In this document: positions 24,725 through 37,790 of the stretch, one piece after another
How the letters are laid out: each line of letters opens with the position of its first letter
Position numbering within the stretch: the stretch's first letter is position 1
Source of the DNA: Aldrovandia affinis
Taxonomy: Eukaryota; Chordata; Actinopteri; Notacanthiformes; Halosauridae
DNA: 64,000 nucleotides
Direction of reading: 5' to 3'
Assembly (NCBI GenBank): GCA_029706075.1
Contig: JAINUG010000087.1
Location: 3,218,929 to 3,282,928 of the forward strand
Notes under the pieces: generated by a model
Told to the model about the DNA's origin: nothing
Databases searched by the model: none
Seen by the model: only the letters and a program-made list of their open reading frames with translations
Position numbers and translations under genes: made by a program

Positions 24725-26395
24725 GGAGAGGCCCCACACAAAGAGAGCCACAGAGAGGCAGGTGAGGGGAACACTACAGCGGGTAACCAAGCGACGCCGC
24801 TGTTCAACAAAGCGCCTCGTGCCTTTTGTGTTGTCTCCACAACCCCCCCCACCTTCCTCCACACCTACAATAACAGTTCAGAACTGATAAATAACAAGTA
24901 CACAGATTTGCATCAAATTCCCAGTACCAGTGTACACTTTCATTTTCCTTTCAATAGGATTTAGGGGATGCTGTTCCCGCATTTCAACGCTCGCATCCCC
25001 TGATCGTGAGTCTATATGGAAGGGTATGTCAGGCAAACCCTTTCACAGCTTTTCACTCCACCGGTTGTCCCACCTAAAAGCACGTTTCCCATGTGTATCA
25101 TAATGCCCTTTTTCTGATGCCCACATCTTTTCTGGTCTTTCACAGGAAACTGTCATTTTTTTCAATATATTTCTTGACTTTCTCGATGAGGGCATTCTTG
25201 TTTTTTTCCCAATAATTTTACAGCCTCCTTTTTTCTTTCTCGCGAAAAACCAACCCCCATCCACTCGTACCCGTTTCCCCTGACGGATCAGACTGCGGCA
25301 GGCGGAGGCAGGCGCGGGCGCGAGCGATGCCAGGGCGGCCTGCTTGGGGACTACTTGGGGAAATGGGCCAAAAAGCGAATCTAATGAAACCGCCAAACCC
25401 ACCCACCCCAACCCCCCAAAATTAATTTTCAATCTCATCTTTAGCTGGAGGCGGCGTGGGAGCCCAGGGAGCCAGTGCCTGTTTGTGGAGAGGAGGATGA
25501 AGATGGAGGGAGGGGGAGGTATGGGAGTTGGGGGTTGCTGCACCGCACTGTAAAAAGAAGAAGAAAAAAATACTCCCATAGTACCTATTTGCTCTGTGTT
25601 TCATCAGTCATTTATTTCCCCGTTTCTCAATGCCGACCTGACGCCTATTAGATTTCCTCTGTGCCGTTCGTTCATTCCTTCCTTATTGGTCTTAAAATGG
25701 CTTTTCATTTTGCCACCCGCCACTCGCTGGAAAACGCTCCCCTAAAACTGTGAGTCTGAAGCCAGCGGGCCCTTGGGGCAGGGGCAGGAGTGGGGCCCAC
25801 CCAGCCAACGCCGAACCCCCTTTAACGTGTTTCTGCAATCATTGACAAAGCAGCAGTACCCAAAGGTATGATGGCGACATTAAAACTAGGATCAACATCA
25901 ATATGGATGTTGTTTGTAGTGGAAGGATGGATATATAGATAGGAAGAGGGTTAGGGAGATAGAGATAGAGAGAGAAAAATGCATAAATGAGGAGTTTGTG
26001 AAAGTAGTAGTTAATAGCGGTACGGTTTCTCTGCTCCCTGTCCTGCACTGGGCTCAGAGCTGATGTGCGTGCCCAGCACATCGGCGCTGGCTTTCCGTGT
26101 CATTTACTGGTCCCCGTCCCATGCCACGCGCTCCGACCTTGGCGTTTCCAGCGCCGCTGCTGGTGCCATCTGCTGATGGCAGACTTGGGCAGTAAAGCAT
26201 CTCGACCCCGAGTTTTGGGCACGTTAACGCCCCCACAAGGGGCCGGCCAGATGGCACTACCCACTAAGAGGGTTTTAGTGCAGTTAAAGACTGGCGAGTT
26301 GCACCAGACCCCCTCTCTCCTCCCTGCTCCCCCCGCCACAGGGCCAAACACTCCTGCACTTACTCCTTTGAATACTTAAAAAATATTTAACAACA
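24725..26395. other. intron 6 sequence, nothing firm
   Basis: Contains one octamer (24906-24913), a pyrimidine-rich patch (25100-25270) and a CCCTTGGGG EBF-half-like match near 25770. A 178-codon minus-strand frame here has no recognisable domain. Confidence 0.5.
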
Positions 26396-26846
26396 ACACG
26401 CAATGCATCATCTCTCACAGACGACACGCAACTCATAATCTCTCACAGACAACACTGAACTCATAATCTCTCACAGACAACACTGAACTCATAATCTCTC
26501 ACAGACGACACTGAACTCATAATCTCTCACAGACAAAAAGCAACTAAATCTCTCACAGACAACACTGAACACATAATCTCTCACAGACAACACAGATGAC
26601 ACTGAACTCATAATCTCTCACAGACAACACTGAACTCATAATCTCTCACAGACGACACTGAACTCATAATCTCTCACAGACGACACTGAACTCATAATCT
26701 CTCACAGACAAAAAACAACGAAATCTCTCACACACAAAACTCAATCTTTCACAGACAACACAAAACTCAATCTCTCACATATGACATGCAACTCATAATC
26801 TCTCACAGACAACACTGAACTCATAATCTCTCACAGACAACAAACT
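26396..26846. repeat. minisatellite, about 28-bp unit, roughly 16 copies
   Basis: The unit is close to ATAATCTCTCACAGACAACA followed by CTGAACTC. Some units are shortened (for example CAAAAAGCAACTAA near 26530 and 26705), showing internal substructure. No reading frame of interest. Confidence 0.93.
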
Positions 26847-28069
26847 ACTCAGAAGGGCCAGATGATGTAGCTCTTCTCCTACAGAAGCCCTTTTTTTTGT
26901 AGAGATACAAAGATGGTTTATTAAGATGGATGCTTTTCTTTGTGAGAAGACAAAGGACTTGAGTAAAGTGTAAACAGGAGCAAAGCCTCTGATTTGATCA
27001 GAGACTGATTATCTGACGTGCCCCTCCTTTAGGTGGAATAACCTTGGATAAGGCCGCTGCACCCGAGCCTGCTCCAGCCACAGGGCGGCCGCGCGGCAGC
27101 TCGTGCAGCTGGAAGCACAGGGACGCCTCGACGCTCGCCTCACGTTCTCACGCCGGGGCCCGGCCGACAGGGATGAGTCTCATTGCGGTCGGCTCTGTCA
27201 TTAGACACGTCTAGGGACAAAATACCACTTCTTTCAGGTGAGAGGGAAAAATACAAAAACTGTTCTCGCGGTCCAAAAAATCAATAGTTTCATTTTTCTG
27301 CACGTAAGACGAGAAGGTTGCGTTCAGGATCTAAGGAGACCTAAGCAAGTGCTAGATTTGATTCTCAATTCAGATAAATTGCAGTGAGGTTTTTTTTCCC
27401 TCCTGTTTCTAGGAGAAAAGACAAAAAAGAAATCACATGAAGCAAAGCTAAAAGACTGATGGCTCCTAACAATAAATTGTCTGCTGCAGATCATCGGTGC
27501 TACAACGGAAATAAGTGGATTAACAGAAAACACAATGATAACAAATTCTCAAAAGCCACACGAGGCATATATCTTACAAGACATTTGGAAAAAAAGAGTC
27601 GGCCATGTCCCGGTGAACGCAAGCAACCGAAACAACAGGGATGACATCATTACAGCGGAACTGAACGTCTCGTGCTGTCCCCAATTCGTGATGTCTATAG
27701 CATGCTAAATAACTGTTAGCGATGGAGCCGATGGTTTCTCTGTGATGGACGGCCGACCTGTACGTGAAGCTGGAATGTCTGGGGTCTGCTGGTGTATCCT
27801 GTGGTATAAGGAATGGGCTCGGGAGGAATCTGCCGTTGTTGTTTGGGGGTTAGCCCCCCCGCCCGAGAACCCCGGAGCTCCTGTGGTACAGTGGGGCTGC
27901 CCCTGCTTTACTGTCACAGCTGCTGCCCAATTAGCCTCACATCCCAGTCCCTGATGGGAGGATTAAGGCTGGGCCCACAGATGAAGTGTGTATCGACTGC
28001 TGAGAGAATCCATCACTATCCCCCCCCCCCACCTCATTTTGGCCCCCTGTATAGTGTAATCCACTCTGT

Positions 28070-28288
28070 TATGTGTGTGTGTGAGTGTGTGTGTGTGTGT
28101 GTGTGTTGCCTGTGTGGGGTGTGTGAGTGTGTTTGCATATGTGTCAACTTGTGTATGTGTGCGTATGCCTTTGTGTGTGTGTGCGTGTGTGTATGGAGGG
28201 GTGTGTGAGTATGTGTGTGTGTTGTCTGTGTGGGGGTGTGTGGGTGTGCTTGCATATGTGTCAACTTGTGTATGTCTTAGTGTGTGTG

Positions 28289-28323
<35 letters not shown>

Positions 28324-28329
28324 ATGTGT

Positions 28330-28401
<72 letters not shown>
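28070..28401. repeat. compound (TG)n tract with 116-bp duplicated segment
   Basis: A segment containing GCATATGTGTCAACTTGTGT occurs at about 28135 and 28251. It is followed by more than 100 bp of nearly pure (TG)n. Confidence 0.92.
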
Positions 28402-28402
<1 letters not shown>

Positions 28403-29571
28403 TATATCAGGCACACTCTCAAAGCAAACATATTTTGGAGGTGTAAGTTTAATTACTGGAGGTACATGTATATATAAAAGCTGCTATAACTGCAAGCATA
28501 TCAGACTGATAGTACAGTCCAGTAACCAGTTCTCACTGTGCTGACTGTTACAACCAGGGAACATACAGGGAAGTAAATTAGATGTGTATCTTGTCCGCGG
28601 ACAAAAGGATGCGGCCTGGTGTTTCACCTTTAAGGACCGCCCCAGTCATCGCCTTTTTAAGTTACAAGGCACTGGGCAATTGTTTTGACAGTCCGGTTTA
28701 CGACATGATTGATTTTATTTCAACGGGTGGTCTCCTCTGGGTGGGGCTCAGGAGGGGGGGGGGTTATGTCAAGGGAGAGGGAAGGGAGGTTTGTATGTGT
28801 GTGTGTGTGTGGGTGTGTGTGTGCCGGAAAACGTGTGTGAGTGAGCGACAATATGATTGTCATATGATTCCAGTATCTATCCTTCTCCTGTTCTTTTCCC
28901 TTCAGTCTTCTCTCTCTCGTTTCTCTCACGTTTCGTATGAGGTATGGGAGGGCGGCATGTTCTGATCTAAAAGATGAAGGCCTAGCAGAGAGTGGACACA
29001 GAATTTGTGAGTAGGGAGTGAGTTGGACATGAATAATGGCTCTTACAGCATTGGGCCCACTGTGTGCTGAGTCATATGGGCAGTAAGTCACATCACAAGT
29101 AAAATGGGTAAAACAGCGACATTAGGGGAGGAGACAAACCTTTCCCGCTGTATTTGTTCTAACAAAATAAAATTCAGTTCCACCTGACTGCCTCTTTTCC
29201 AAGTGAACACATTCCATGTTCAAAAGCATCAAATATGACTTTGGGTAAATTGGCCATTTTACATGGTCAATTTGGCTTGATTTAATACCCATACAACACA
29301 CATATATATATAGTCAATTGTGTTTTCAATACCATTCACACCACTCAAATTTCTCCCTGTTCAACAGACCATGGGCCCACCCAAAAAAATCACCTGCTGC
29401 ATGATACAGACACTGCGCAGACACCGCGCAGACGTGACGCAGACCCTTTCTTCTGCAGTTATCTTCTTTATTTGATTCCATGGATCTGTACCCAGACAGG
29501 CCTCTCAACTCAGCCTCAAAGGGAATAAATAAAACTAGAATTTATCGCTCAGCACCCAGAAAACAAGAAAA

Positions 29572-29589
29572 GGGAGACGAGAGAGAGAG

Positions 29590-29630
<41 letters not shown>
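29572..29630. repeat. (GA)n microsatellite
   Basis: Pure GA with two AAAG interruptions near the left end. Confidence 0.95.
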
Positions 29631-29632
<2 letters not shown>

Positions 29633-29747
29633 TCCAATTCATTCGTATCCAGTCAATAACACTGTAATATTTATGAAGGCTGGAAGCAGACCTGCCCTAA
29701 AACCAAAACTCCAGCAATCCTGAATTATAAATTGGTATTGATTTGTG

Positions 29748-29757
29748 TTTGTGTGTA

Positions 29758-29810
<53 letters not shown>

Positions 29811-29864
29811 AGGGGGGATCAAGTCAAGATAGGGAGACATAGATATCTTTGGGTTGGAGTGTTT

Positions 29865-29914
<50 letters not shown>
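29748..29914. repeat. (TG)n-(GA)n and (TG)n microsatellites
   Basis: A TG run passes into a GA run (29773-29808), and a second pure TG run occupies 29866-29914. Confidence 0.93.
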
Positions 29915-29917
<3 letters not shown>

Positions 29918-30481
29918 TGAGGGACAGTAAATGCCACAGGGCCTTGTCCTACTCTGACTACAGAAAAGCATCAAAAATAGATGATCACTCAACCCCAATG
30001 GCACGCGCATTGTCCACAGAACACAGAGACAAAGACACAAACAGCCCCTCCGAGCAGCCAGGGCGGAGCGGCTGCGTCTGCTTCGCTTCTGTCCGTCTGC
30101 AGAGAGGAAGTGATGGACGGCTCTCACCCAGCCACAAACTGTACATCCAGAGGGACCATAATATGCCCCATAATCCTGGGACAGACTCAAGGAAAGGGAT
30201 ATTTTGGGTTATTCGTTTGTTGGAGTTTTTGGCTTGGTCGTCCTTTTGTCGCCCATATAGAGCGTTGAGAGGACAGAGAAAGGGCTCGGATTTACAGCAT
30301 CGTACGGAACAAAGGACTGTTAAGGCGGGTTCTCCAGCTCAAGCCGGTTTTCGTTGTGGATGCGCGCTGAAATAGCAGCGCCTCCGCTCTGGCCTGTGTC
30401 CTCTCGGTGAAGATCGAGATCGGTGCAGACGGGACCCTGACCGGTCAGGGTAATGCGCTGTCAATTTTGACACGTTGGCTC

Positions 30482-30510
30482 CCCCTCACCCTCCCCACCC
30501 CTCCCCCCCC
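30482..30510 (-). other. G-quadruplex-type motif on the sense strand
   Basis: CCCCCTCACCCTCCCCACCC followed by a C8 run; G-runs lie on the sense strand of ebf1. Confidence 0.6.
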
Positions 30511-30834
30511 ACCAACCGATGTTAAGTCAAACACATAGACAAACATGTTTCCACATGTTCAAACTTCAGCTGCCATCTGTCTCCTGTCATTTAACCAGAA
30601 CCACAATGGTCAGGTGCTCAGCACTGTGGCGGTCCTGGTGAAGTGTATGTAATGTGCAAGTCCTCATGGGAAAAAAAACCCCAGCAGGCTAGGCTAAAAA
30701 AATTAATTTAAAAAAACCTCACCCTGGCTAAAAAAAACTGGCCAAGAAAAGAAACAACTAAAGCATCTCCCCCTGCTGTTCTGATCAGCCTGTTGCGAGG
30801 AGTTGTGGAGCGCCTAAATCACATGACCCGCTCG

Positions 30835-31080
30835 ACAGGGTCTGGCTGGCCCGTTGGTGCGAATCTGCCTAATTGATTTGGGTGATGTAATGGTGCCCCG
30901 CCAGTCCCTAGGCCGTGCGCTCTCCTGTGACATTCCTCATATCGTATCACTGGATCTTTATATAAAAATCAATACTCTCTTAATCTGCTCCCCATTCCCC
31001 CCCACCCCCGCTGCCCCTCTTATCTCACTGGCTCAGATCTGGCTAGCCCCAACACAGCAAGCCCAGATTGTGGCCTCAAA
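30835..31080. promoter_or_regulatory. candidate conserved non-coding element
   Basis: CTGCCTAATTGATTTGGGTG, TATAAAAATCAATACTCTCT and TATCGTATCACTGGATC lie in repeat-free sequence with mixed composition. Inferred from appearance only. Confidence 0.35.
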
Positions 31081-31634
31081 CTGAGCATGTGCGAGTGAAG
31101 CCCAAAGAACAACGAACAAGAGAAGGCGGAGAACCGTCGACACCGTCAGAACTCTGCTTTTGGGTCCGGCTGCACTTCCGATGCAAGACGGGGAAGGAAG
31201 GTTTCAGGAATATGAACAACAGAGAAACATGAACGTAAATATTCTCTTCTCCCTTCTTTTTGACATGTTGGCAGAGCTCTAAAGGGATGATATCGCCATC
31301 TGGGACTTCTCCAGAAACGCATTCTCCCATTTCTCCATTTACGCCACCAGCGAAGGCGGGCGTTACGACCAGATTTGACAGTCTGCTATCAGAGTTAGGG
31401 GTGCAAGGATCAGCAGGGATCAGCGGCACGTAAAAAAAGAGAAAAAAACCTGAAATCTACGGTGGAGAGCTTGTTATCTCGGATAGATCGGCTCTGCCTT
31501 TCGCGTCTGTCAGGTGGGAGGAGGCATGCTGTGTGCCACCTTAATTAGTGCCGGCGTACTCACTCTTGATTAAGATGGTGGGGGTGGGGGTGGGATATCA
31601 TGGTATTCTTAATACACGCAACACTCTGGTGATT

Positions 31635-31636
<2 letters not shown>

Positions 31637-31687
<51 letters not shown>
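31637..31687. repeat. (GA)n microsatellite
   Basis: About 25 uninterrupted GA units. Confidence 0.97.
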
Positions 31688-31689
<2 letters not shown>

Positions 31690-31690
<1 letters not shown>

Positions 31691-33630
31691 GGGAGGACAA
31701 GAGACCGCGCAATCAGAGACACAGAGACGAGGCAATAAAAAGGCGTGGATACAGTTTCCAAAGGAACAAGGAGGATGTGAGGAGGGGTGCTGGCTAAATT
31801 TAAATCGGGTTCGAGCAGGGGTGCGGAATACGAGAGCACTTCCAGTACCACTCCGGAGCCCAGTCACCTGGCCCACCCCCTACCCATTGCCCCCCTCTGC
31901 ATCTTAACAATCACAGACTGCATCCTGCCCCCACCGTAGGAGCCGGCAACGTGTTGACAGGGGCGTCTCCGAAAGGGATCGATGGATTCTCTCTCCCGGA
32001 GGTCCTGGTGACAGGAGTCCTGAGGAGCTGGACTGGACACAAGCTGGCCGAGGGTCCTGCCAGCGGGGGGGGTGCGTGTTCAGACAGCCGTCGCCTCTTT
32101 ACACTCCGCAGTCCACCAGCCGAGCCGTGCCACCACCACGCCAGAGGAGCGCAGCCCTAGCGGCTAAAGAACTGAAACCCTCCCTGGGTGACCCTGAAGC
32201 CCTCAGGGCTGTCAGCCACAGTGGGCTCGGCAATGGTCAGGATTTTATTCCAGATCATGGGGCATATCACTGCCTTAATTGATTTTTGACTTCATGGAGG
32301 TTTCTGTGTAGGCTAAACATAAAAGCTAACATTAGCTGCTTGACTCTCAGTGCATGAATGTGCGTAGTCAAACAGCCAACGGTAACCCGATTCTTTTGAA
32401 TTATTATGATAAATAATAGTTTGTGCAATATTACCCCTTGATTGATTTTGGTGGTTTAAAAAAAGGTAAATAATATAATCCTACCAGCAACGATAAGCAT
32501 GTCAAAGCTCTGAGGTTCTGTACAAAAACGGTTGTTTTTGTTGTTGGTTGATACTTAACCACTCCAGCCCTTCCGACTTTGTCTGTCTATTTCAAAGTAT
32601 CGGTCTTAAATGCGCTACAAGGCTACAGGTTTTGCAGCACTTTCACTTGTGTTACAGTTTATAGTTGTTACACATGTGACCGTATTCGCTGTGAAAGTCA
32701 GTACACCGTGCAGCTGAAGGTGCTTCTCTTCAGGGAACGTCTCTGTAACTGTGCCCCTGTGTTTTTAGACTACTCCTGGGATCGATGCACGCTCACCGAT
32801 CTTCAGTCTGCGGATCGGCTGCGATGGTGGTGGGCTCACTGAACGGGGCGAGCCGTCCAGGCTATTTAAAGACAGATGAATCTGCACAGCATCTGCACAG
32901 CGCTGATGAAAGAAAAACAGTTTCGTTTCGTTTCTTTTTATAGTTTCAAAAACAGTTTAAATCGGTTTCCAGACATCTGCCATCCTATCCCCATCTTCAT
33001 CTCTACTTCACACGTGCGCTGCCCATCACTACCGCTCCGACCCACTTCCCGGTTTTAACGTCTTGCTCAACTCCATTCTGAGGATGATGTTAACCATTTA
33101 CGTGTGTGCTATCTACTAGTGTCCTAGCCTAGTTTTGTTCATTAGCTAATGTTAGCTTAAAAGCTAGTTCCTTACCAGGACCCTTCTTTCCCCTGGTAAC
33201 ACACACAGAGCAGAGCCAAAGCTAAACTCAATTACAGGCTCCAGTTAGATATGGGGTTTTTGCTACGGCTTGGCTCGTTACTGTACACCATCTGTACGGA
33301 CACGTGAAAACCGAGAACCCATTGTAGACCCTGGGATTTGTTTTAAAACACCAGCTCTCCAGTGTGTACATTAATGAGAGGTGACATTGACGTGTATCCT
33401 TATTTACCCCTACATCCTGCCCCGAAGGCCATCATTTGATCCTGGAGGAGGGACGGGGCTGTGGTTGTGGTTGTAGCGGGTTTTCTATTTGAGGAGCTGC
33501 AGTGTTGCGCCGCCTGCTCGGAGGCTGTAAGAGAATCTCCTCCAGAACCAGGAGAGAGGTGGAGAAACCGCACTGCCCTGACTGCGATATCCCTCCTGTG
33601 CGCTGTCCCTGAAGGTCATTTCTCCTCCTA
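31690..33630. other. intron 6 sequence, nothing firm
   Basis: Mixed unique sequence without identifiable repeats or genes. Confidence 0.5.
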
Positions 33631-33800
33631 GACACACACATGCACACACACACAGGCACAAGCACACGCACACACACACAGGCACGCGTATACACATACA
33701 CATACACACGTGCACGCACACACACGCACACACACACGCATTCACACACGCACACACGCACACACACACATTCACATGCTTGTGTTTGTGTGTGTGGGTG
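33631..33800. repeat. (CA)n-rich tract
   Basis: Interrupted CA repeats ending in a TG run (33781-33796), just left of the Tc1-like deletion derivative. Confidence 0.9.
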
Positions 33801-33843
33801 TACACTACATGTGCTTGTCTGTACACGTACAGGTATACACATA

Positions 33844-34391
33844 CAGGTAAATGGCAGAATAAAGGAAACACCAACATACGTAAAGTGTCTTAATAGGGCA
33901 TTAAGCCACCATGAGCCACCAGTACAGATTCAATGGGCTTTGGCATAGATAGATCTAAGTATCTGGAACTCTGTTGGAAGGTGCTTGGTTTGCTTCATTT
34001 GGTGTTTTGTTGATGGTGGTGGAAAACACAGTTTCAGGCACCGCTCCAGAATCTCCCATAAGTGTTGAGATTAAATGGGTTGAGATCTGGTGATTGATGG
34101 CATGGCATGTTTTATATCATTTTCATGCTCATCAAACCATTCAGTGACCACTCTGTGTCCTGTGGGTGGGGGCATTGTCATCCTAGAAGAGACCACTCCC
34201 ATCAGGATAGAAATGCTTTACCATAAAATGAAGGTGATCAATCAGAATGGCTTTGTATTTATTTCCATTTACCTTGCCCTCTAAGGGGTTGAGTGAACCT
34301 AAACTACGCCAGGAAAATGCACCCCACATGCAATGCAGCCACCAGAACCCTTCATTTACTCAAGTGTTTCTTTTATTTCGGCATTCCCCTG
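33844..34391 (-). mobile_element. Tc1-like transposon deletion derivative with both ends and TA duplication
   Basis: The left end CAGGTAAATGGCAGAATAAA and the right end (AGTGTTTCTTTTATTTCGGC then ATTCCCCTG) are inverted terminal repeats, flanked by TA at 33842-33843 and 34392-34393. The interior in reverse orientation carries scraps of a Tc1 transposase (FDEHENDIK-like and W(G)AFSW-like regions) with deletions. At 548 bp it is about a third of a full Tc1 element. The same family occurs at 41369. Confidence 0.88.
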
Positions 34392-35739
34392 TATACATGT
34401 GCGTGTATGTACGTGAGTGTGTACTGACACTAGATGACACTGCACAGTGGACGTGCAGCACTACGGGGAGTGCCAGTACATCATTGGCCATCGATTGGTA
34501 GCTCAGGTGATCTGGGACACAGGGTTTTCAGTCTGACGGCAGTGACATGACAAGGCCTCAGGATGCTAATGAGACAGGAGAGACGGCGCCTGGACAGAGA
34601 GCGTGTATGAATGATCAGCAGAGCTCACAGAGAGGAACAGGACAGAGAGGGTATAAGAAAGATCACAATACATCAGCGCGCAATACAATATGCAGAGGGC
34701 CAATGAGTCGTGATGCAATCATGATAATGATAAGTGACAAGCTATCGACCAGGAAGTGCGGAGGGAACAGTCAGTGTTGCGGTGGACTCAACCCGGTTGC
34801 AACATCTCTCAGCACACAGTGAGGCCTGTAGGGGAATCTCCTGTCACTCTCCCCCTTTCTCTCTCTCTCACTATCTTTCTCTATCTCTCTCATTCCTGAA
34901 AGTCAGGTAGAGGCCCACGGTGAGAGTGAAACTCCGCTGCCCAGAAGGAACAGGATGCCTCGATTAATTGAGCTGGCCGGCCACCTGCTGGAGCACTCCC
35001 ACCGTCCCCATCCATATTTTAAACCAACAGGAAAAGATGGCCTGACGTTGGCCCCCCTGGGTGCACGTCACGGCAACCCGCTGCCTCATTGCACCCCACC
35101 TCCATTGCCCCTGTCCTGCACTACCCCTCCCCCCATCTCCCAGATTAAGAAACTCAATAAAAATACATTTCTAACATGTAAAAATTAGTCACATACAGTA
35201 TTACAACTGCCTTATATGATTTGGTGCCTGTCATGAAAGTATCTACATGTATAATTATTATTATTATTGTAGTAGCAATGCATTTTAAGGTAGCACAGGC
35301 AGTGAACAAAGTAAACAGAAACAAAAAGTGGTGATTCCACAATGGGCTGATGTCAATCATTAGTGGATCGAGTGATCATCTTCTCCCCAAAGCCTTTTCT
35401 TTCCTGCAGGGAGAGGTTGATTTTCTGCCTGAACCCCCTTGAACCTAACACTACGCCATGGTGCATGCAGTGCCGTACTGACCACACGTGGCCAAACTCC
35501 ATTTCGTTTTTTTGGGTGAACAGCCTGCACATTGTATTGTGTTGTTTTTGTACATTCACATAATATGAGTATAAAATGACATATTGAGAGAAACAACAGG
35601 CCTCAGTATATTTTGTAACGTGTTTGGACACTCATCCCCCCACGCCCCACGCCCCACACCCCTCCCCGGCCCCAGACCCGTGCCCTAACCCTCCTTCTTT
35701 CTCCCTGACTCAACCCCACTTCCAGGACCTCATCATTTT

Positions 35740-35870
35740 TTTTCAATTTTACCCAGGCTGTCGAGTAATGTCCTCCTTTTATTGCAAATCCATACTCTTA
35801 ATCTCGCTGGCTCCGATGTGCCCGCCCGGCGATCAATAGGCAGCGATTGCTGAGCAGGGTCCTAGGAGTC
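35740..35870. promoter_or_regulatory. candidate conserved non-coding element
   Basis: TTTTATTGCAAATCCATACT and GGCGATCAATAGGCAGCGAT lie between C-rich simple sequence. Repeat-free, mixed AT and CpG. Confidence 0.35.
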
Positions 35871-36049
35871 TGCAACACCCACCCCCCCCCCGCCCCCCCC
35901 CAAGTTAACCCTCACCAGCAGCAGCAACCTCAACCCCCCATCCTCATCCTCCCTCTGTCAAACTCTCTGTCTCAACCACACACCACGACATCCTCACCCA
36001 CCGGGCAAAGACACGGTCGTTTCTATTCATAAGCACGTTCAGAATTTCA

Positions 36050-36250
36050 CACCTTCCCATCCGCTGCTGGACCTTGCGGGGAACGCAGCGTCTGACCGAG
36101 TTCTGCGGAACTGCTTCCGAGGAGCCCGGGCACGGCGGAACCCTCATCCGATCCAACTGTCGGACCCCAGCAGCATTTGGACGCAGTCGCGTGCGCCGCT
36201 GCCAAAACGTGCGATCCCGATCGCTGTGGCGGGTGCTGATGATCCGCTGA
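36050..36250. promoter_or_regulatory. second, weaker CpG-rich block
   Basis: CpGs recur through GGGCACGGCGGAACC, GGACGCAGTCGCGTGCGCCG and GTGCGATCCCGATCGC. Lower density than the 24.5-kb block. No promoter motif recognised. Confidence 0.4.
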
Positions 36251-36357
36251 TGGTGATGAACGGTTATCAGGGCTCCTCTTATCCAGGGCAACATGGTTTG
36301 CGTGGCAACCATTCACCCAGGTGGGGATGTCCCGCGGTCAAAAGGGCTATGGGTTAA

Positions 36358-36495
36358 TGTATTTGTTGATGATTTAACATGAACAAGTATTGTTAGTATA
36401 GTATTGTTTAACAAGTAACATTCATTCATGTTAACTAAGGCAAAAGTTCAATGTTAGCTAACAGAACCTTACCCCAAAGTGTTGCCATAAAATGT
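36358..36495. repeat. possible non-autonomous DNA transposon end
   Basis: CATTCATGTTAACTAAGGCA and AGAACCTTACCCCAAAGTGT resemble a common teleost repeat whose end reads GAACCTTATTGTAAAGTGTT. No matching opposite end was identified. Confidence 0.45.
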
Positions 36496-36839
36496 TCTAC
36501 TCAGATAAAATGCATTAAAATCATATGTTATGATGTCTATGTCAGTATATGCCACATACACTCTTAATGATACACTAAACATCTATCGTGCACTACATTT
36601 TCTCAAATTAAATATAATATGAATGCATTTTCTTTTAAGAAATATATAAGTTCATATACTGGAAATGTGATTATTTTTTGGGCTCTCTGGATAAAGGACA
36701 AAGGAAGCACGGAGCTGTTTCCCCCCACCCTGTTCCCTGCAAATGGCTTCAACCCGGATCAGGCTCTGTCCTGCCGCACATTAAAGTGAATGGGTTGTGG
36801 TGGTGGTAGTCGTAGAGGTAGTCATGGGGGGGGGGGGGT

Positions 36840-37000
36840 CCATATCGGGGCAATTAGACAAGGGCCCCCGTTAGGGTCTGACAGCAGCGGGGAATTTATG
36901 GCCCCGCCGGGGAGTTCGCTAGGCGATCTAATTGCAATATTAGCTTGTAATGACACCTGTTTCAAACCCTGGCTGCTAATACTTCACCGCGGCTGACGTC
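36840..37000. promoter_or_regulatory. candidate conserved non-coding element
   Basis: GGGCAATTAGACAAGG, GGCGATCTAATTGCAATATT and AGCTTGTAATGACACCTG form a compact repeat-free block with several homeodomain-type cores, bounded on the left by a G12 run. Confidence 0.4.
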
Positions 37001-37242
37001 GCTACGCTTGCCTCCACAGAAATTCCGCCGAAATGGAGAGCGAGGCTGTGGAGGAAGGGGGGGTGAAATTGTCTCCCGCCGCCCCCACCCCCTCCTGCTT
37101 TCACTGGCGTCTCAGCTCTTTAATGACACATGTTGACAATTTTGTAACAATACCTGGTAGAGAGGGACAAACGGCTCTATAACGTTGGGAACCGCTGGGA
37201 AAAACTGAGGCTGTTAACGTACAAGGGTCATCACGAGACACA

Positions 37243-37790
37243 GACGCCTCTCTGAGCCTGCCTCTCTGTGCCTGCCTCTCTGAGCCTCTCTGAGCCTGCC
37301 TCTCTGTGCCTCTCTGAGCCTGCCTCTCTGTGCCTCTCTGTGCCTGCCTCTCTGTGCCTCTCTGAGCCTGCCTCTTTGAGCCTCTCTGAGCCTGCCTCTC
37401 TGAGCCTGCCTCTCTGTGCCTGCCTCTCTGAGCCTGCCTCTCTGTGCCTCTCTGTGCCTGCCTCTCTGAGCCTGCCTCTCTGTGCCTGCCTCTTTGAGCC
37501 TCTCTGGGCCTTCCTCTCCTCTCTGAGCCTGCCTCTCTGAGCCTCTCTGTGCCTGCCTCTCTCCTCTCTGTGCCTGCCTCTCTGTGCCTGCCTCTCTGTG
37601 CCTGCCTCTTTGAGCCTCTCTGGGCCTTCCTCTCCTCTCTGAGCCTCCCTGTGCCTGCCTCTCTCCTCTCTGGGCCTGCCTCTCTGAGCCTCTCTGAGCC
37701 TGCTTCTCTGGGCCTGTGTCTCCTCTCTGTGCCTGCCTCTCTGAGCCTCTCTCAGCCTGCCTCTTTGAGCCTGCCTCTCTCCCTGAATGT
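37243..37790. repeat. minisatellite of GCCTCTCTGTGCCT-type units
   Basis: About 550 bp of GCCTCTCTG[A/T]GCCT variants in 11- and 22-bp steps, with longer higher-order units such as those ending CTTTGAGCCTCTCTGGGCCT. It keeps both strands open for long stretches and produces a false 191-codon arginine/glutamate-rich frame on the minus strand. Confidence 0.93.

Noticed and set aside
28075-28477. Cysteine/valine-rich frames over 100 codons
   Set aside because: Translation of (TG)n repeats; the same applies at 10625-10918, 20805-21044, 33432-33877 and 48429-48965.
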